From Dermacentor variabilis (taxonomy: Eukaryota > Arthropoda > Arachnida > Ixodida > Ixodidae): DNA of 64,000 nt. The DNA lies in NCBI RefSeq assembly GCF_050947875.1, contig NC_134569.1, forward strand, positions 15,973,631 to 16,037,630, in the 5' to 3' direction. A program made the translations under genes and the position numbers. Below the pieces are notes generated by a model, which saw only the letters and a program-made list of their open reading frames with translations, was not told the origin of the DNA and searched no databases. Below are positions 31,259 through 42,428 of the stretch, piece after piece. Each line of letters begins with the position of its first letter. Within the stretch, counting starts at the first letter, position 1.

Positions 31259-33395
31259 GTAGGTAAGTGAAGTTAAAGAACATCAAGTTAAATACGGTCA
31301 GTAAAATATCCACAACTATACCTTCGCTTTCCTGACGGAAACTTCTGTAGCAATATCTATCTTGGTTTGAAAACTCTGAAGATGTGGCCTTCCAAGAGAA
31401 CATTTTAATATCTAGGCGACGAGAGCATGGCAACACTTTACAAAAGATAGCACGGAACTCAATACTTACTGCTTGAGCCAATACGCTTGACAGGACCGCA
31501 TCTCGGAATGTAGTTGCTTGGGCAACTTGTCTCTGGTACATTGGTTCTTATAACAGTAACCAATGCAAAATAAATAAACAAGACGCGCAACTCCTTTTGT
31601 GTCTCTTCTGACAAGTTCTGCGTTGTTACAGAAAAGACACAGATGAGGACATGCAAGAGGTCGAAGAGAATCTGCACAAAGATAACTTGAGGCCAATGCA
31701 GTCCGAACCAGTAAAACTCAAGGGAAGAGGCAGCAATGTTTCCATATTTCCTTGAAAAGGTTGCGCTATAACAACGTTATAGACGGGCTGGAATCCGGTA
31801 AATACTTTCGGCTACAGGAGAAATTTCAGAGAGAACTGAGAGGGAAGACTACGGTAAAAAGACTCCTACAGGTACAGCGCAACATCAATTATTACGACAG
31901 CGGAGCAAAGATTGCTAACAACTCGCATCTACGATCTGCAGAACTGCATGGAGCGGTGTTTTTACGACAGCAATAAAGTTGTTTATTCGATTATTTTAGA
32001 AACATGATTTCCATGCACAGCGAAGTAAAATGCACTCGAAGAAATTTCGTTAGATTAACTCCAGTGCAAACTGGGTGACAGCAATTTTTTGCATGTATAC
32101 GTGGACATAGTACTCCGCGCACGCAGCACTGGCATTTGAGCAAACGAGTGATGTTTGTGGGTTCATAACAGACCAGTCAGCAACGTAAAAATATTTCGCA
32201 TCACAAAGGCTTTTTTTTTGTGTGTCTGATCGACGATTCTAATAAAATAACAGTGAAGCGAAATGAAATGGAGTCCGAAATGCAAAGAGAAAGTAAATGT
32301 GCCCCCACAAAGGATCTTTGAGCGCAGCCCGCATCGATTCCAGCCACATTTCGAAATTTGCCTGACAGTGCTGCCTACGTGAACAATTCGTTAGGCACGC
32401 CAGCGCAGAACACAGTAGAGTCAAAGTATAAGTGAACGCTGTTTGATAGTAGGTATTGTTTGATAAGGTAAATCGTATTCTGCAGTGCGGACACAAGCCC
32501 TTAAAGGCCGGAAGCCTCCGAAGATAACCCATCCGATGTGTGTTACTAGACAGTGAGTAGTACGTCCATTTTCACAAAAGAAAGCTTCTGTTATGCTGCA
32601 ACGTTCGCAATAAAGCAAGCAGCTGGAGAGCGATTGCATGGCTTTGAGCGCGCCGAAGGCAAGGTCAAAACTTCAGCAAAAGTCTTTTATAAAAGCCGAC
32701 CAGTGCAACCTGATATATTTCCGTTCGGCTACTTGACGCTGATCCAGTTTCTAACGTTGAGAGTTTTCATTTCACGCAAGTGAAAAATATACTGAGCGTA
32801 TTAGTGACTCGCTTTCTTTCTCTCTCTCTCTCTCTCTCTCTCGCTATGTTCCTTCTTTTTTTTTCTTACTATCGCGTGGGTGGGCGTGCGACTCGCGCAA
32901 GAACCAACCGGCAGAACACACATCAGAGGCTGCTACGTTGTGGCCTTCACGAGGACACACACCCCGCCAGTTACCTGCCTGGTCTCATGCACCAAAATTC
33001 GGCGAGAAAACACTTCTACGACTATAAAATGTGTAATCTGTGATGCGCATTTAAGTCTTCTTTGATATTACTGAAGCCCGCGCATGCAAAAGGAAAAAGA
33101 ATTGAAAAAGAAAGAAAAGAATATCAGCGTGTACGATGAATTCCCACAAGAAAACCATTTGTTGCGGAGCGCGACGGGGGTCGGCGGATAACAAAGGCCA
33201 GGCATGCGCACACTTCCGAAATGAACAGCGGAGCAGGCGACGCTCGCGCTTGAGAGAGTGATAGGTTATCGCCCTGACGCCTACCTCGTCGATTGTTGCC
33301 GCTATAAGGTGTTGAAAAGCGGTGCGATTAGTGCGGTTTAGCGGTATAATGTGCTTATAAAGTTCTCCAAAACTTTTGAAGGCCTTTATGTGCAG
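31259..33395. other. Unassigned sequence with weak minus open frames
   Basis: Minus frames at 31467-31730 and 32239-32532 are hydrophobic and one is followed by a gtaagt donor (31466), so remnants of a multi-exon membrane protein gene are possible, but no family is recognised. A TC microsatellite lies at 32817-32843. 32690-32850 and the rest hold nothing I can name. Confidence 0.35.
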
Positions 33396-33562
33396 TCATT
33401 CCACCAATCCCCAACAGAAATATCGCTTAAACGGCCGTACCTTAGCACCCCCATACAAAACCCTCACTCGCGAAGAGGCTATGGCCTGGCGAATACTTCG
33501 GACTAATGCTTATCTCCATCTTAAGCCTATACAAGTGTTCCACTCAAGGAAGCAGCTCCCTC
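33396..33562 (+). mobile_element. LINE fragment (RNase H C-terminal region)
   Basis: The plus frame reads KYRLNGRTLAPPYKTLTREE then AWRILRTNAYLHL, the segment just before the C-terminal finger of RNase H-bearing LINEs. It breaks off where the next LINE starts. Confidence 0.6.
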
Positions 33563-35398
33563 TTAGACCATGTCCTCACTAATATTTCGCCTTCATCAGA
33601 GTCTGGTGAAGGGGACGCCACAAGGGGCAGTCACATCCGCAACCCTCTTTAACCTCGCCATGATTGGTCTATCCAGGACACTCTCTGCTATCGACGGTAT
33701 CAGTCATACCATATACGCAGACGACGTTACCATCTGGTGTACGGGAGGTAGTGACGGACAGGTAGAGACGACCCTGCAAGGGGCGACTGATGCTAGCGAG
33801 AGATACCTTGAGTCCACGGGCCTTCGGTGCTCACCGCACAAATCAGAACTGCTACTTTATCGACCCAAGCGCAGAGGCCCGAAACCAAATGGATGGAAAC
33901 CACTCGCCGAATGCGACATAAAACTGTGCACAAAAAACGGAGGTTATATTCCGAGGGTGGATGCTATCCGGATTCTCGGCATGATGATAGAGTCGAGTGG
34001 TTCAAACAACCAGACAATGCTGCGACTCACTAAGAATATGGACAATGCCATCAGACTAATCAGAAGAGTGGCCAACCGGCAGCAAGGCCTCGGAGAAGAT
34101 AACCTCGTGAGATTGGTACATGCGTTCGTGATGTGTCATTTCCCTTACGTCGCGGCCATGCACAACTGGCAAATATCCGAGCGGGATAAGCTCAACGCAT
34201 TAATCAGGAAGGAAATCAAGAGAGCTCTCGGTCTCCCCATATACACTCACACGGAACGCTTACTTCAACTTGGCATGCATAACACGCTAGAGGAAATAGC
34301 GGAAGCACAGGAGAGGGCCCAATTCGTCAGGCTGTCTACCACACAAGCTGGAAGACACATCTTACAGGAGCTGGGCGTTCCCCCCACAATAATCAAAACA
34401 AAGTTCTGCAGCGTCCCTCGAGAACAGCGGGACCGCATCACTGTCGGCCCGATCCCACAAAACGTCCATCCAGAACACAACGTGGGAAGACGTCGGGCGC
34501 GCGGGAAGGTTCTCCTGGAAAAGGCTCGTGAATGGGCTTCGGAGAACAGTTTCGTAGACGCAGCGCGCTGCGCCAACGGACAGGCCTTCGCTGTAGTTAG
34601 CGTCGATCATGAAAGGCAAGTAATGAACACAATCTCGATTCGGACGAAGTCCTTCGAGATCGCAGAGCAGGCTGCAATAGCGATGGCCTTATTGGACGAC
34701 AAGAGGACATCAATCTACAGTGACTCGATATCAGCTGTTAGGGCATTTGCCAAAGGAACCATATCCGAGCTGGCCCTAGGGATACTAAGAAGCAAGGAGA
34801 TCAAGCCACACACATTGATCTTGTTTCCAGCCCACATGGGACAGATCGAGGGTGCCCCGCCCAACCTCAATGAGTCGGCACACAGAGCTGCGCGAGGGAT
34901 CATCAACCGCGTAGCTACCGGGCAGCGTGACGCTGGGGGTACTGACAATCGGGACTCTCCTTCCTCGTACACCGAAATTACTAAGCACTTTTACTTGGCT
35001 CGGAGGATCTACCCCCTCCAACATTGCAAACTCAATAGACCTCAGGCTTTGACACTAAGGCTTCTACAGACTGGGGCATACCCAAACCCTATACTTCTTC
35101 GCAAGATGAATCCCGAAATTTAGACAACAAATGCATGTGCACTATGCAATGACTTAGCAAATTTACCTCGCATGCTCTGGCGATGTCGCGCGTTACGCGG
35201 CGATGGAAGCAACACTTCTTCACGCTGGGACGCGGTCCTGCACAGCCCCAACCTCGAAGAACAGTTATGGGCTGTCCAACGGGCCCGCGACGCGGCGGAG
35301 AGGCTCGGCCTCTCTGTCCCGACGTGAGAGCAGCCCGCTGCGCGCTATAGTGCGCGCCCTAAAGGACCCTAACAAAGTTTTTCGTCCATCCATCCATA
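33563..35398 (+). mobile_element. 5'-truncated RNase H-bearing LINE with CCAT tail
   Basis: Begins inside RT (at the GTPQGA motif) and runs to a 3' end with a short CCAT tail (35382-35398). The RT fingers and endonuclease are lost. Confidence 0.85.
33570..35327 (+). pseudogene. LINE ORF2 remnant: RT palm, thumb and RNase H
   Basis: One frame of 517 codons to a TAG at 35121-35123, then continuing in the same frame to 35327. It contains GTPQGAVTSATLFNLAM, the catalytic IYADDVTIWC (33712), GGYIPRVDAIRILGMMIE, a basic thumb, RNase H with catalytic-type residues in EIAEQAAIAMAL (Glu) and YSDSISAVRAF (Asp), a diverged NESAHRAARG, then ACALCNDLANLPRMLWRC finger and AVQRARDAAERLG tail. RT motifs upstream of GTPQGA are missing, so the Met at 33570 is not a natural start. 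The long open frame and a single stop suggest a fairly recent copy. Confidence 0.85.
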
Positions 35399-35797
35399 TC
35401 AGATCATTACCCTGTATTCGTCACTTCCGAATCTAACCCTCCTAGGTCAGATCGCTGTTATTTTACGTCTCGTCTTGATAAGATAAATTTTGTTGATGCA
35501 ATGGAGAAATTTGACTGGACAGTTAGTTTTCAAACTAAATCCAGAAGAAACACTTCAGTTATTTTCTTCTTTATTTTTACAAGCTGTTTATCATAACACT
35601 GTCACAGCTAAGTGCAAAAAGAAATCTAAATTTCCGCATAATCCTTGGATCACTAATGGGCTACTTGTGAGCATGAGGAAAAAAGAAAACATGTATAGGA
35701 AGACTAAAAAACAGCCTTTTAATGTTAATTTAGCGTTACGCTATACGAAATGTTGCAGCATGTTGAGTAACTTATTGAAGAAATCAAAAAGGCAATA

Positions 35798-36027
35798 CCC
35801 GCCGTGGTTGCTCAGTGGCTATTGTGTTCGGCTGCTGAGCACGAGGTCGCGGGACCGAATCCCGGCCCCGGCGGCCACATTTCGATGGGGGCGAAAACAC
35901 ACGTGTACTTAAATTTCGGTGTACGTTAAAGAACCCCAGATGGTCGAAATTTCCGGAGTCCTCCACTACGGCGTGCCTCAAAATCAGAAAGAGGTTTTGG
36001 CGCGTAAAACCTCATAATTTAATTTTT
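35798..36027 (+). mobile_element. tRNA-derived SINE (Ruka-type), well preserved
   Basis: Starts cccgccgtggttgctcagtg (box A), has gggaccgaatcccgg (box B), then cacatttcgatgggggcgaa, acgttaaagaaccccagatg, gtcctccactacggcgtgcc and ggttttggcgcgtaaaacct with a T/A tail. A 12-bp duplication aaaaaggcaata flanks it exactly (35786-35797 and 36028-36039). The best SINE in the window. Confidence 0.93.
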
Positions 36028-36278
36028 AAAAAGGCAATATCACAAAAATTAATTCATGAAAAATAAGATTCATCCAAAAAAAACAATGGCAACTTATCAA
36101 CGAGTCCTTGAATGTACCGCATTCTGGCAGTTCCATTGAAAAAGTAATTTACAATAATGTAACCATCCCTGACCCGCCTAGCATTGCTCGTGCGTTCAGT
36201 AATCACTTTTATGAAATTTATAATATTACCCATGTTTCTTCTGTTTATCATACGAGCCGATCCGTCTAATGTTTCTTT

Positions 36279-37485
36279 TTGTTTCCTGTAACATCTGAAG
36301 AAGTCCTTACTGAGATTTACAACTTAAAGAACACAAGTGCTGGTATTGATGGAATTTCCGCATTTCATTTAAAGCTTGTTGGTCCGACTATTTCTGATGC
36401 TCTGAGTAACTTAACTAGACTTATGTTCAAAACCGGTATATTCCCTAGAAGTCTACAAAAAAGCTAAAGTAATTCCTGTTCATAAAAAGGGTGACAAAGC
36501 TCAAGCCGTAAACTATCGTCCTATATGTATTTTACCTTCAATTAGTAAAGTTGTAGAAAAATTAATACTTAGTCGTATTAGCAGCTACCTTAACAAATTT
36601 AGCTTACTGAAACCCTGCCAGTTCGGGGTTCGTTCAGAAAGTTCAACTAACTTGGCTTTGCTAACATTAATTGATTATATTCGACATTCGCTTGATCTCG
36701 GATACTTTGTTGGCTCCGTCTTTTTAAACTTTACTAAAGTCTTTGATACAATAAACTATAAAGTTTTGTTTACTAGACTGGAGTCTATTGGCATTTCTGG
36801 TCCAGCTCTTAATATATTAAAAAGTTATCTATTTAATCGTGAATTAACAGTGTACGCAGGCGGGACTTTCTCTGAAAGCACAATTATTAACCAAGGAGTG
36901 CCTCAGGGCTCGATTTTAAGTCCACTATGTTTTTCCATTTATATGAATGATTTACCTGGCTGCCTTAATTACACCCTACCTATATCATACGCAGACGATA
37001 CTACTGTTGCGCTCTCGGATAAATCATTACTTTCGCTAACTTTGAAACTAAATAGTGATCTGTCAAAAATTACTGAATGGTGTAACGCTAATTTTCTAAT
37101 TATAAACACTACGAAAACGCAATTCATGTTATTTAAGTCATCACAGAGACATTTACCTTGCTCTCCGACCATAACTCTCAATGGGCATGACATTCCTGCC
37201 TCCACTTGTGTTTCTTTCCTCGGCATCAAATTAGATCCCCACCTTAAGTTCACTAACCACATTGCACACATCAAACAAAAAACAGCATTTCGCATTAGAG
37301 CACTATTCAAATCGCGTGCATTTTTTTCCACAGAAGCATTATTATCGTTATACTTCGCTTCATTCATAGTCATATCATTTATGGTAACGCTTCTTGGGGT
37401 AATACTTATCATTGCATCGTTCCTCTATTCAGCACATTCAAAATCAGGCTATCCGCATTATAACGCGAAGCCATATTTTTTCTAA
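36279..37485 (+). pseudogene. CR1/L2-like reverse transcriptase
   Basis: 36279-36467 carries the RT start (LKNTSAGIDGISAFHLK) and ends at a frameshift near 36465. 36500-36650 in another frame continues NYRPI, KVVEKLI and CQFGVRSESST. 36652-37485 holds FLNFTKVFDTINY, GVPQGSILSPLCFSIYMNDLP, the catalytic ISYADDTTVALS (36980), LIINTTKTQFMLF and FLGIKLDPHLKF. The first-motif Asp after F-L is Asn (FLNF, usual FLDF), which removes one catalytic residue. No RNase H follows. The protein once copied LINE RNA at the nicked target. Confidence 0.82.
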
Positions 37486-37987
37486 CGCCTCTTCACAACT
37501 ACGTACAAACCGCATTCTTCAGGTTACTGATTTGTTTAACTAAAATTTAGCAATATTATTTTTCAAATTACTAACTCAACAAGTTTCTTACAACTTCATT
37601 AGTTCTTATCTCTTTTTTAATCCTAATAACACAAGGTTTGCACCACAAGAAAATTTCCTGTTGCCTTTATGTCATACTAATTACGGAAAGATGGTTTCCT
37701 CTTTTTGCGCGCCTAAACTTTGGAACAGTCTTCCATATTCCATTCAGTTGTCATCTACTTTGTACTCTTTCAAATACTGACTCGATAATTATTTGTTGTT
37801 TTATTAATTTCGTATAATGTTATTTTGCTAATTAGAAACTGTAAAAACCATTGATTGTGCATCTTTCCTCTTCCTTTTGTCTTTTATGTGTGTCATCACT
37901 CAGTTTCTTGGTTATATCTTGATTACTTCATATTTTGTTTCTCTGCTCTGTATTCCACTTTATATTTTTTTTATATAACTTCTAAAC

Positions 37988-38025
37988 CAAGGGTCCCGGT
38001 GCAGTCTCTGACTTTGGGACCCTTG
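37988..38025 (+). other. Hairpin in LINE 3' UTR
   Basis: Arms caagggtccc (37988-37997) and gggacccttg (38016-38025) pair perfectly over 10 bp with an 18-base loop, shortly before the element's 3' end. Such stems in LINE 3' UTRs can be the RT's recognition structure; that role here is inference. Confidence 0.8.
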
Positions 38026-38149
38026 TCTGTATACCATTTCTTGTAACAATTTGTTATGAACGAATAATCAACTGAAACTGTATATACCCCCCCCCCCCAT
38101 GTCATCCCATCCCACTCTACACTAATATAAATGTACTTACATGTGATGA

Positions 38150-38410
38150 CTATACGTCTCCTTATATCAAACGGTGTGGACACGCGCACGTACGCTTACC
38201 TCCCGCCCATTCTGAAGCCCAGCCCTGCCCAGTGGGAAGCAGCGCTGAGCAGCTCAGATCCGCGCGACTAGCTCAGCGGCCCGTAGGGCGGGCACAGCAA
38301 GCAGTTGCTGCTGGAGTGGCCTAATGAGCCTACCCACGGACGAGCGAAGAATCTCGACCAGCTGCAACGCTCGTTCTCCTTGCAATAAATGCTTTGTACT
38401 ATTGCTACTG
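38150..38410 (+). mobile_element. LINE 3' fragment
   Basis: The plus frame reads LPPILKPSPAQWEAALSSSDPRD, a C-terminal tail common to RNase H-bearing tick LINEs, then breaks. A caataaatgc signal lies near 38381, followed by a few CTA/CTG units. Confidence 0.5.
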
Positions 38411-40134
38411 CTACTGGTCGAAGCTCGCATGATATTGTTAAAAAATCCAGGAGGCTGTACCTGTGTCTGCGTGGAAGGCCTACTGCTGACATTGAAAATG
38501 AAAGGCGACGATCTTGACGTTTTCTGTAAATCTAGATTTCCAGTTTTACTTCTTAATATGTATGTACCACGAGTAAAGGCGAAAAATGTCATTGACTCAT
38601 ACGGTACGTGAGTGTTTAACGAATGCGTTCAACAGATTGCGTCCTTCAAAACACGGACAGCAATTCGTTGCGTGTGCGGAAAAAGTCGGCACAGATGCGC
38701 CTTGCAGAAGCCTGTGCGAGTTGCAAGCGAATTTACTACGCGGTATAACTTGAGTGTTTTGTGTTTTGTGGAAAGTCCTGTTTTCTCTTTATAGAGAATG
38801 ATGCAAGGACAGACCCGATCTTCGGACGAGCCTTCGTGGTGGCTATGGGAACACATGGAAAGGAAGCATGAAACACTGCTTGTGTACTCATGCGCTAGAA
38901 AACCATCTTATTTCCCATCTGGTACGAAAGTGTAAAGTTCCAGTTGTGCCTTCAGACTCCGAGTGGCAGACGACCAGCTGTCGGCTGCAAATGTGCGCCT
39001 TAATGAGCACGAAAGCGAGATAATTATGACGCAGTGTCACACTTAGCTGCGCATAGCCGATAATGTGGATCTCTTACTTTCTTTCATGATACCGTCATAT
39101 TGTGCATGCGTCGCGATTAAAACACGAGGCAAATCACTGAGGCGTGTCATATCGATAAAGAAGCAGAATCCTGTGTAAGCCAGTCAAGTATGGCCCTGTC
39201 AAAGACAGAAATATAGTTTCCAGATGTATCATAGGCCTTGCATCTTCGGTGGTTTGTTTTTGTTGATGCTTTGTACGTTTGTTTATTGCCACAATACATG
39301 TAGCCCTATACATGTAGTCTCCTCTCTTTAATAATGAATGAATCAATTCTAGCAGGCACGTACCCAGGATATTTTTTCGAGGGGAGGAAACCCAAGGTAA
39401 CTTCTATGCAAATGAGGGGGGGGGGTACTTTACCAGTACAAATGTGAATAGCGTCCACCATTCGCCATAAAAACGCTTAAATCCACAAAATAGACATGAA
39501 ATAAGGTATATTTTACAGGTACGCCTGTGCCATGCACCTCTCCTTTGCTTGGCAAACAAGGAACTACGTCAAATGGACTTGCGTAGGAAAGAAGCGCAGG
39601 AAGAACAATGCAAAGAACAACTAAAGAAGCCAAAGTGTAAAATAAAGATTACTTTAGTAGAAGACAACCCAAAAAACAGCAGTTGGCAACCAAGGCACAC
39701 AAACCGCGCGGAGTTGTGTTACTTCGCCAGCCAATCACAGAAGCAAACAAAATCGTTGTCATGCGGCCTTTTCAAAATGGCGTCATACTTGATACTTCCG
39801 GGGCGTCTGCTATTCTTGAAGAGTCTTTTCATCGGCGGAAGCAATGAGGTGTGCAACAGACATGGACAAAGTGTATAGAGTCTGAGCATTTCGCTCTTCA
39901 AAAGTCTGCGGTGCCGTTCATTTCACTGGTGAACCCGTTTTACTCATGAAACTTCACTACCAACTGAAGTCAAACGACAGTAAATAGTTGCAGCAAAGCA
40001 AGCATGTTTTTTCAGTTGAATAAAGAATTAGGCTTTGGCCATTCCACTATAATAAGTGAGGCAAAAGGTATAAAATTACGCACTAATAATTTTATTTTTG
40101 CGATTACCGCCTTATTTGGGTAAAACGAAAAGTT
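38411..40134. other. Unassigned sequence
   Basis: No gene recognised. 39355-39430 (gcacgtacccaggatatttt followed by a G run) resembles a G-rich repeat seen in many invertebrates, but no second copy is in the window. Confidence 0.4.
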
Positions 40135-40900
40135 TGAAGTACGAATAATTTGCACCCTCACGGAGGAACAGTGGCTGGTGGTTATGAGGACGTGGGTGAG
40201 GCTTCACTGCAAACTCGTGAGGTAAGATCGGCCTCCTCTTCCTCTGATGAAGTACGGATTGCCTACTCGCGACCTGACACCAACTCCATGATCAAGGCAC
40301 TCATGCAGGACCTTACAAAGGCTTACAGAGCCCACTATGACAACATTCACAGACGTCTACATATGGTTGACCCAGACGGTAAATTCTGTTTGCCCCCGAA
40401 GCTTACACGGAGCAAAACATCAGTGCTACACAGGATTCGGCTCGGTGTTGCTTTCACCCGTCGCTACGCACACCTCATCGGCCAATCAACAGCCCTGATT
40501 GTGAACACTGCCAGGTGCCCGAAGCACTCCAACACGTATTGTGCGACTGCCCAGCATATATGCTGGAGCGAAGGACGCTAGACAGTTTCCTAGCCAGCGT
40601 TGGCAGAGAACTACTGTCGGAGGAAGCTATCCTCGGCCCATGGCCTGACCCTGCAATTTCAATGCGTGCAACAAAATTATTGTTGAAGTTTCTGCAGGAC
40701 ACCAAGCTCGACGAGCGGCTCTAGCGAGACAACTGTCTCATGTACATAAGCACTCACCACTTCTCTTATCATCATCATCCATCCCAATACTTTCACTCCC
40801 CTTCCCTCTTCCCCAGTGCAGAGTAGCAGACTAGAGCGCACTAGCTCAGGTCGACCTCTCTGTCTTTCCTATCAATAAATTCTATTCATTCATTCAATTT
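40135..40900 (+). pseudogene. LINE 3' fragment (RNase H C-terminal region)
   Basis: Plus frame HRIRLGVAFTRRYAHLIGQS, then after a frameshift near 40500 CEHCQVPEALQHVLCDCPAY (CX2C...HxLxxC finger) and LDSFLASVGRELL...KFLQDTKLDERL with a stop at 40724. A 3' UTR follows and ends aataaattctattcattcattcaat, so the tail unit here is ATTC. 5'-truncated and dead. Confidence 0.8.
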
Positions 40901-41573
40901 GTATCCGACTATAGTAGCGTTTTTTGAATTAGCTCTGGAAGAATTATAGAGAAATATATATTTGGGGAGCAATCGCAGCTCTTTTGGATCTCTCGTTTAT
41001 GCTCTACGAAGTGAAGTGCCACAACCAACTCGTATTGTTATTTGGGAAGTTACGTAACGATGCGTGGCTGCCAGTCCCGTACAACCGCGTAGGGCGCAGG
41101 ACTGTGCGATTCTAGAGGTACTACGCCCACCATGTAAGGTTAGAAAAACACCTACATAAGCACAGCAGAGAAGTGGCTACGTTAGGCGGCTCGAATGATA
41201 ACTGTAGAAGTGTCATTCGGAGCACACGGAACTGTTCTCCACTTCCTTTTTCTGTTCTACTTACTTTTTAAATAAAAAGATGCTGATCCATAAATATTTT
41301 TATAAACAACGGTTAAATTTGTGAATTTTCGCTTTCCCTTCCTGTATGGCTGTTGCCTTGGCTGTCTTCCTTAGTAGATCGCCTCATTTCTCAACTCCTT
41401 GCGACTCTTGTTTCCAGTTGGCAATATTGCAAAAAAGAGCTCTACAATTATGGAAAAACCAGAAGAGTTAACGGGTGACAGTCATATTGCCTATGAGTTT
41501 AAGTGTTATTGCAGGGTTTGATGATGGACGCTGTCTCGTATTATTTTCCACTTTATCTAACCCATACCGCGTG
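40901..41573. other. Unassigned sequence
   Basis: No gene, RNA or repeat recognised. Confidence 0.45.
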
Positions 41574-42345
41574 TATCATCATCAGCATCATCATCATCAT
41601 CAGCCTGGTTACGCCCACTGCAGGACAAAGGCCTCTCCCATTACTTCTCCAACAACCCCGGTCATGTACTAATTGTGGCCATATTGTCCCTGCAAACTTC
41701 TTAATCTCATCCACCCACCTAGCTTTCTGCCGCCCCCTGCTACACTTCCCTTCCCTTGGAATCCAGTCCGTAACCCCGCTAATGACCATCGGTTATCTTC
41801 CCTCCTCATTACATGTCCTGCCCATGCCTATTTCTTTCTCTTGATTTCAACTAAGATGTCATTAACTCGCGTTTGTTCCCTCACCCAATCTGCTCTTTTC
41901 TTATCCCTTAACGTTACACCCATCATTCTTATTTCCATAGCTCGTTGCGTCATCCTCAATTTAAGCAGGACCCTTTTCGTAAGCATCCAGGTTTCTGCCC
42001 CATACGTGTGTACTGGTAAGACACAGCTGTTATATACTTTTCTCTTGAGGGATAGTGGCAACCTGCCGTTCATGATTTGAGAATGCCTGCCAAACGCACC
42101 CCAGCCCATTCTTATTCTTCTGATTATTTCAGTCTCATGATTCCGATCCATGGTCACTACCTGTCCTAAGTAGATGTATTCCCTTACCACTTCCAGTGCC
42201 TCGCTACCTATCGTAAACTGCTGCTCTCTTCCGAGACTGCTAAACATTACTTTAGTTTTCTGCAGATTATTTTTAGACCTACCCTTCTGCTTTGCCTCTT
42301 CAGCTCATTGAACATGCATTGCAATTGGTCCCCTGAGTTACTAAT
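41574..42345 (-). pseudogene. RTE-type LINE fragment, minus strand
   Basis: The minus frame 41828-42247 reads EALEVVREYIYLGQVVTMD, RRIRMGWGAFGRH, VLPVHTYGAETWMLTKR and MTQRAMEIRMMGVTLRDKKR, the C-terminal domain after the RTE reverse transcriptase core. The remaining frame (41553-41789) ends RGRQKARWVDEIKKFAG. The 3' end is a CATCAT-type tail (plus 41577-41601), preceded by the RTE signature ctgcaggacaaaggcctctccc. The RT core is missing. Confidence 0.85.
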
Positions 42346-42361
42346 GGAGGTGCTTTAATAA

Positions 42362-42428
42362 AACAGTCGCAGTTTCATCCGAAAGGCGACGCATTGACTG
42401 CGATAGCAATTTAGTGGACAGCTATACT
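42362..42428 (+). repeat. Repeat family B, copy 2, left part
   Basis: Matches 2048-2115 (cgcagttt...ccgaaaggcg...gacagctatac). The rest of the copy resumes at 44206, on the far side of an RTE insertion. Confidence 0.8.

Larger units (their letters stand above)
35399..38095 (+). mobile_element. CR1/L2-like LINE, 5'-truncated, SINE-interrupted
   Basis: Starts at the end of the endonuclease (SDHYPVFVTSE at about 35400), then the linker, a SINE insertion (35798-36027), the RT and a 3' UTR ending ataatcaactgaaactg. RT style (FLNFTKVFDTINY, GVPQGSILSP, SYADDTT, no RNase H) points to the CR1/L2 group. Multiple stops and frameshifts. Confidence 0.8.

Noticed and set aside
31467..32532. Hydrophobic minus frames as exons of a chemoreceptor-like gene
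   Set aside because: One gtaagt donor is attractive, but no chemoreceptor signature or consistent frame chain could be shown.
39355..39430. G-rich invertebrate repeat as a defined transposon
   Set aside because: Only one end-like word and a G run are visible; no second end or copy in the window.
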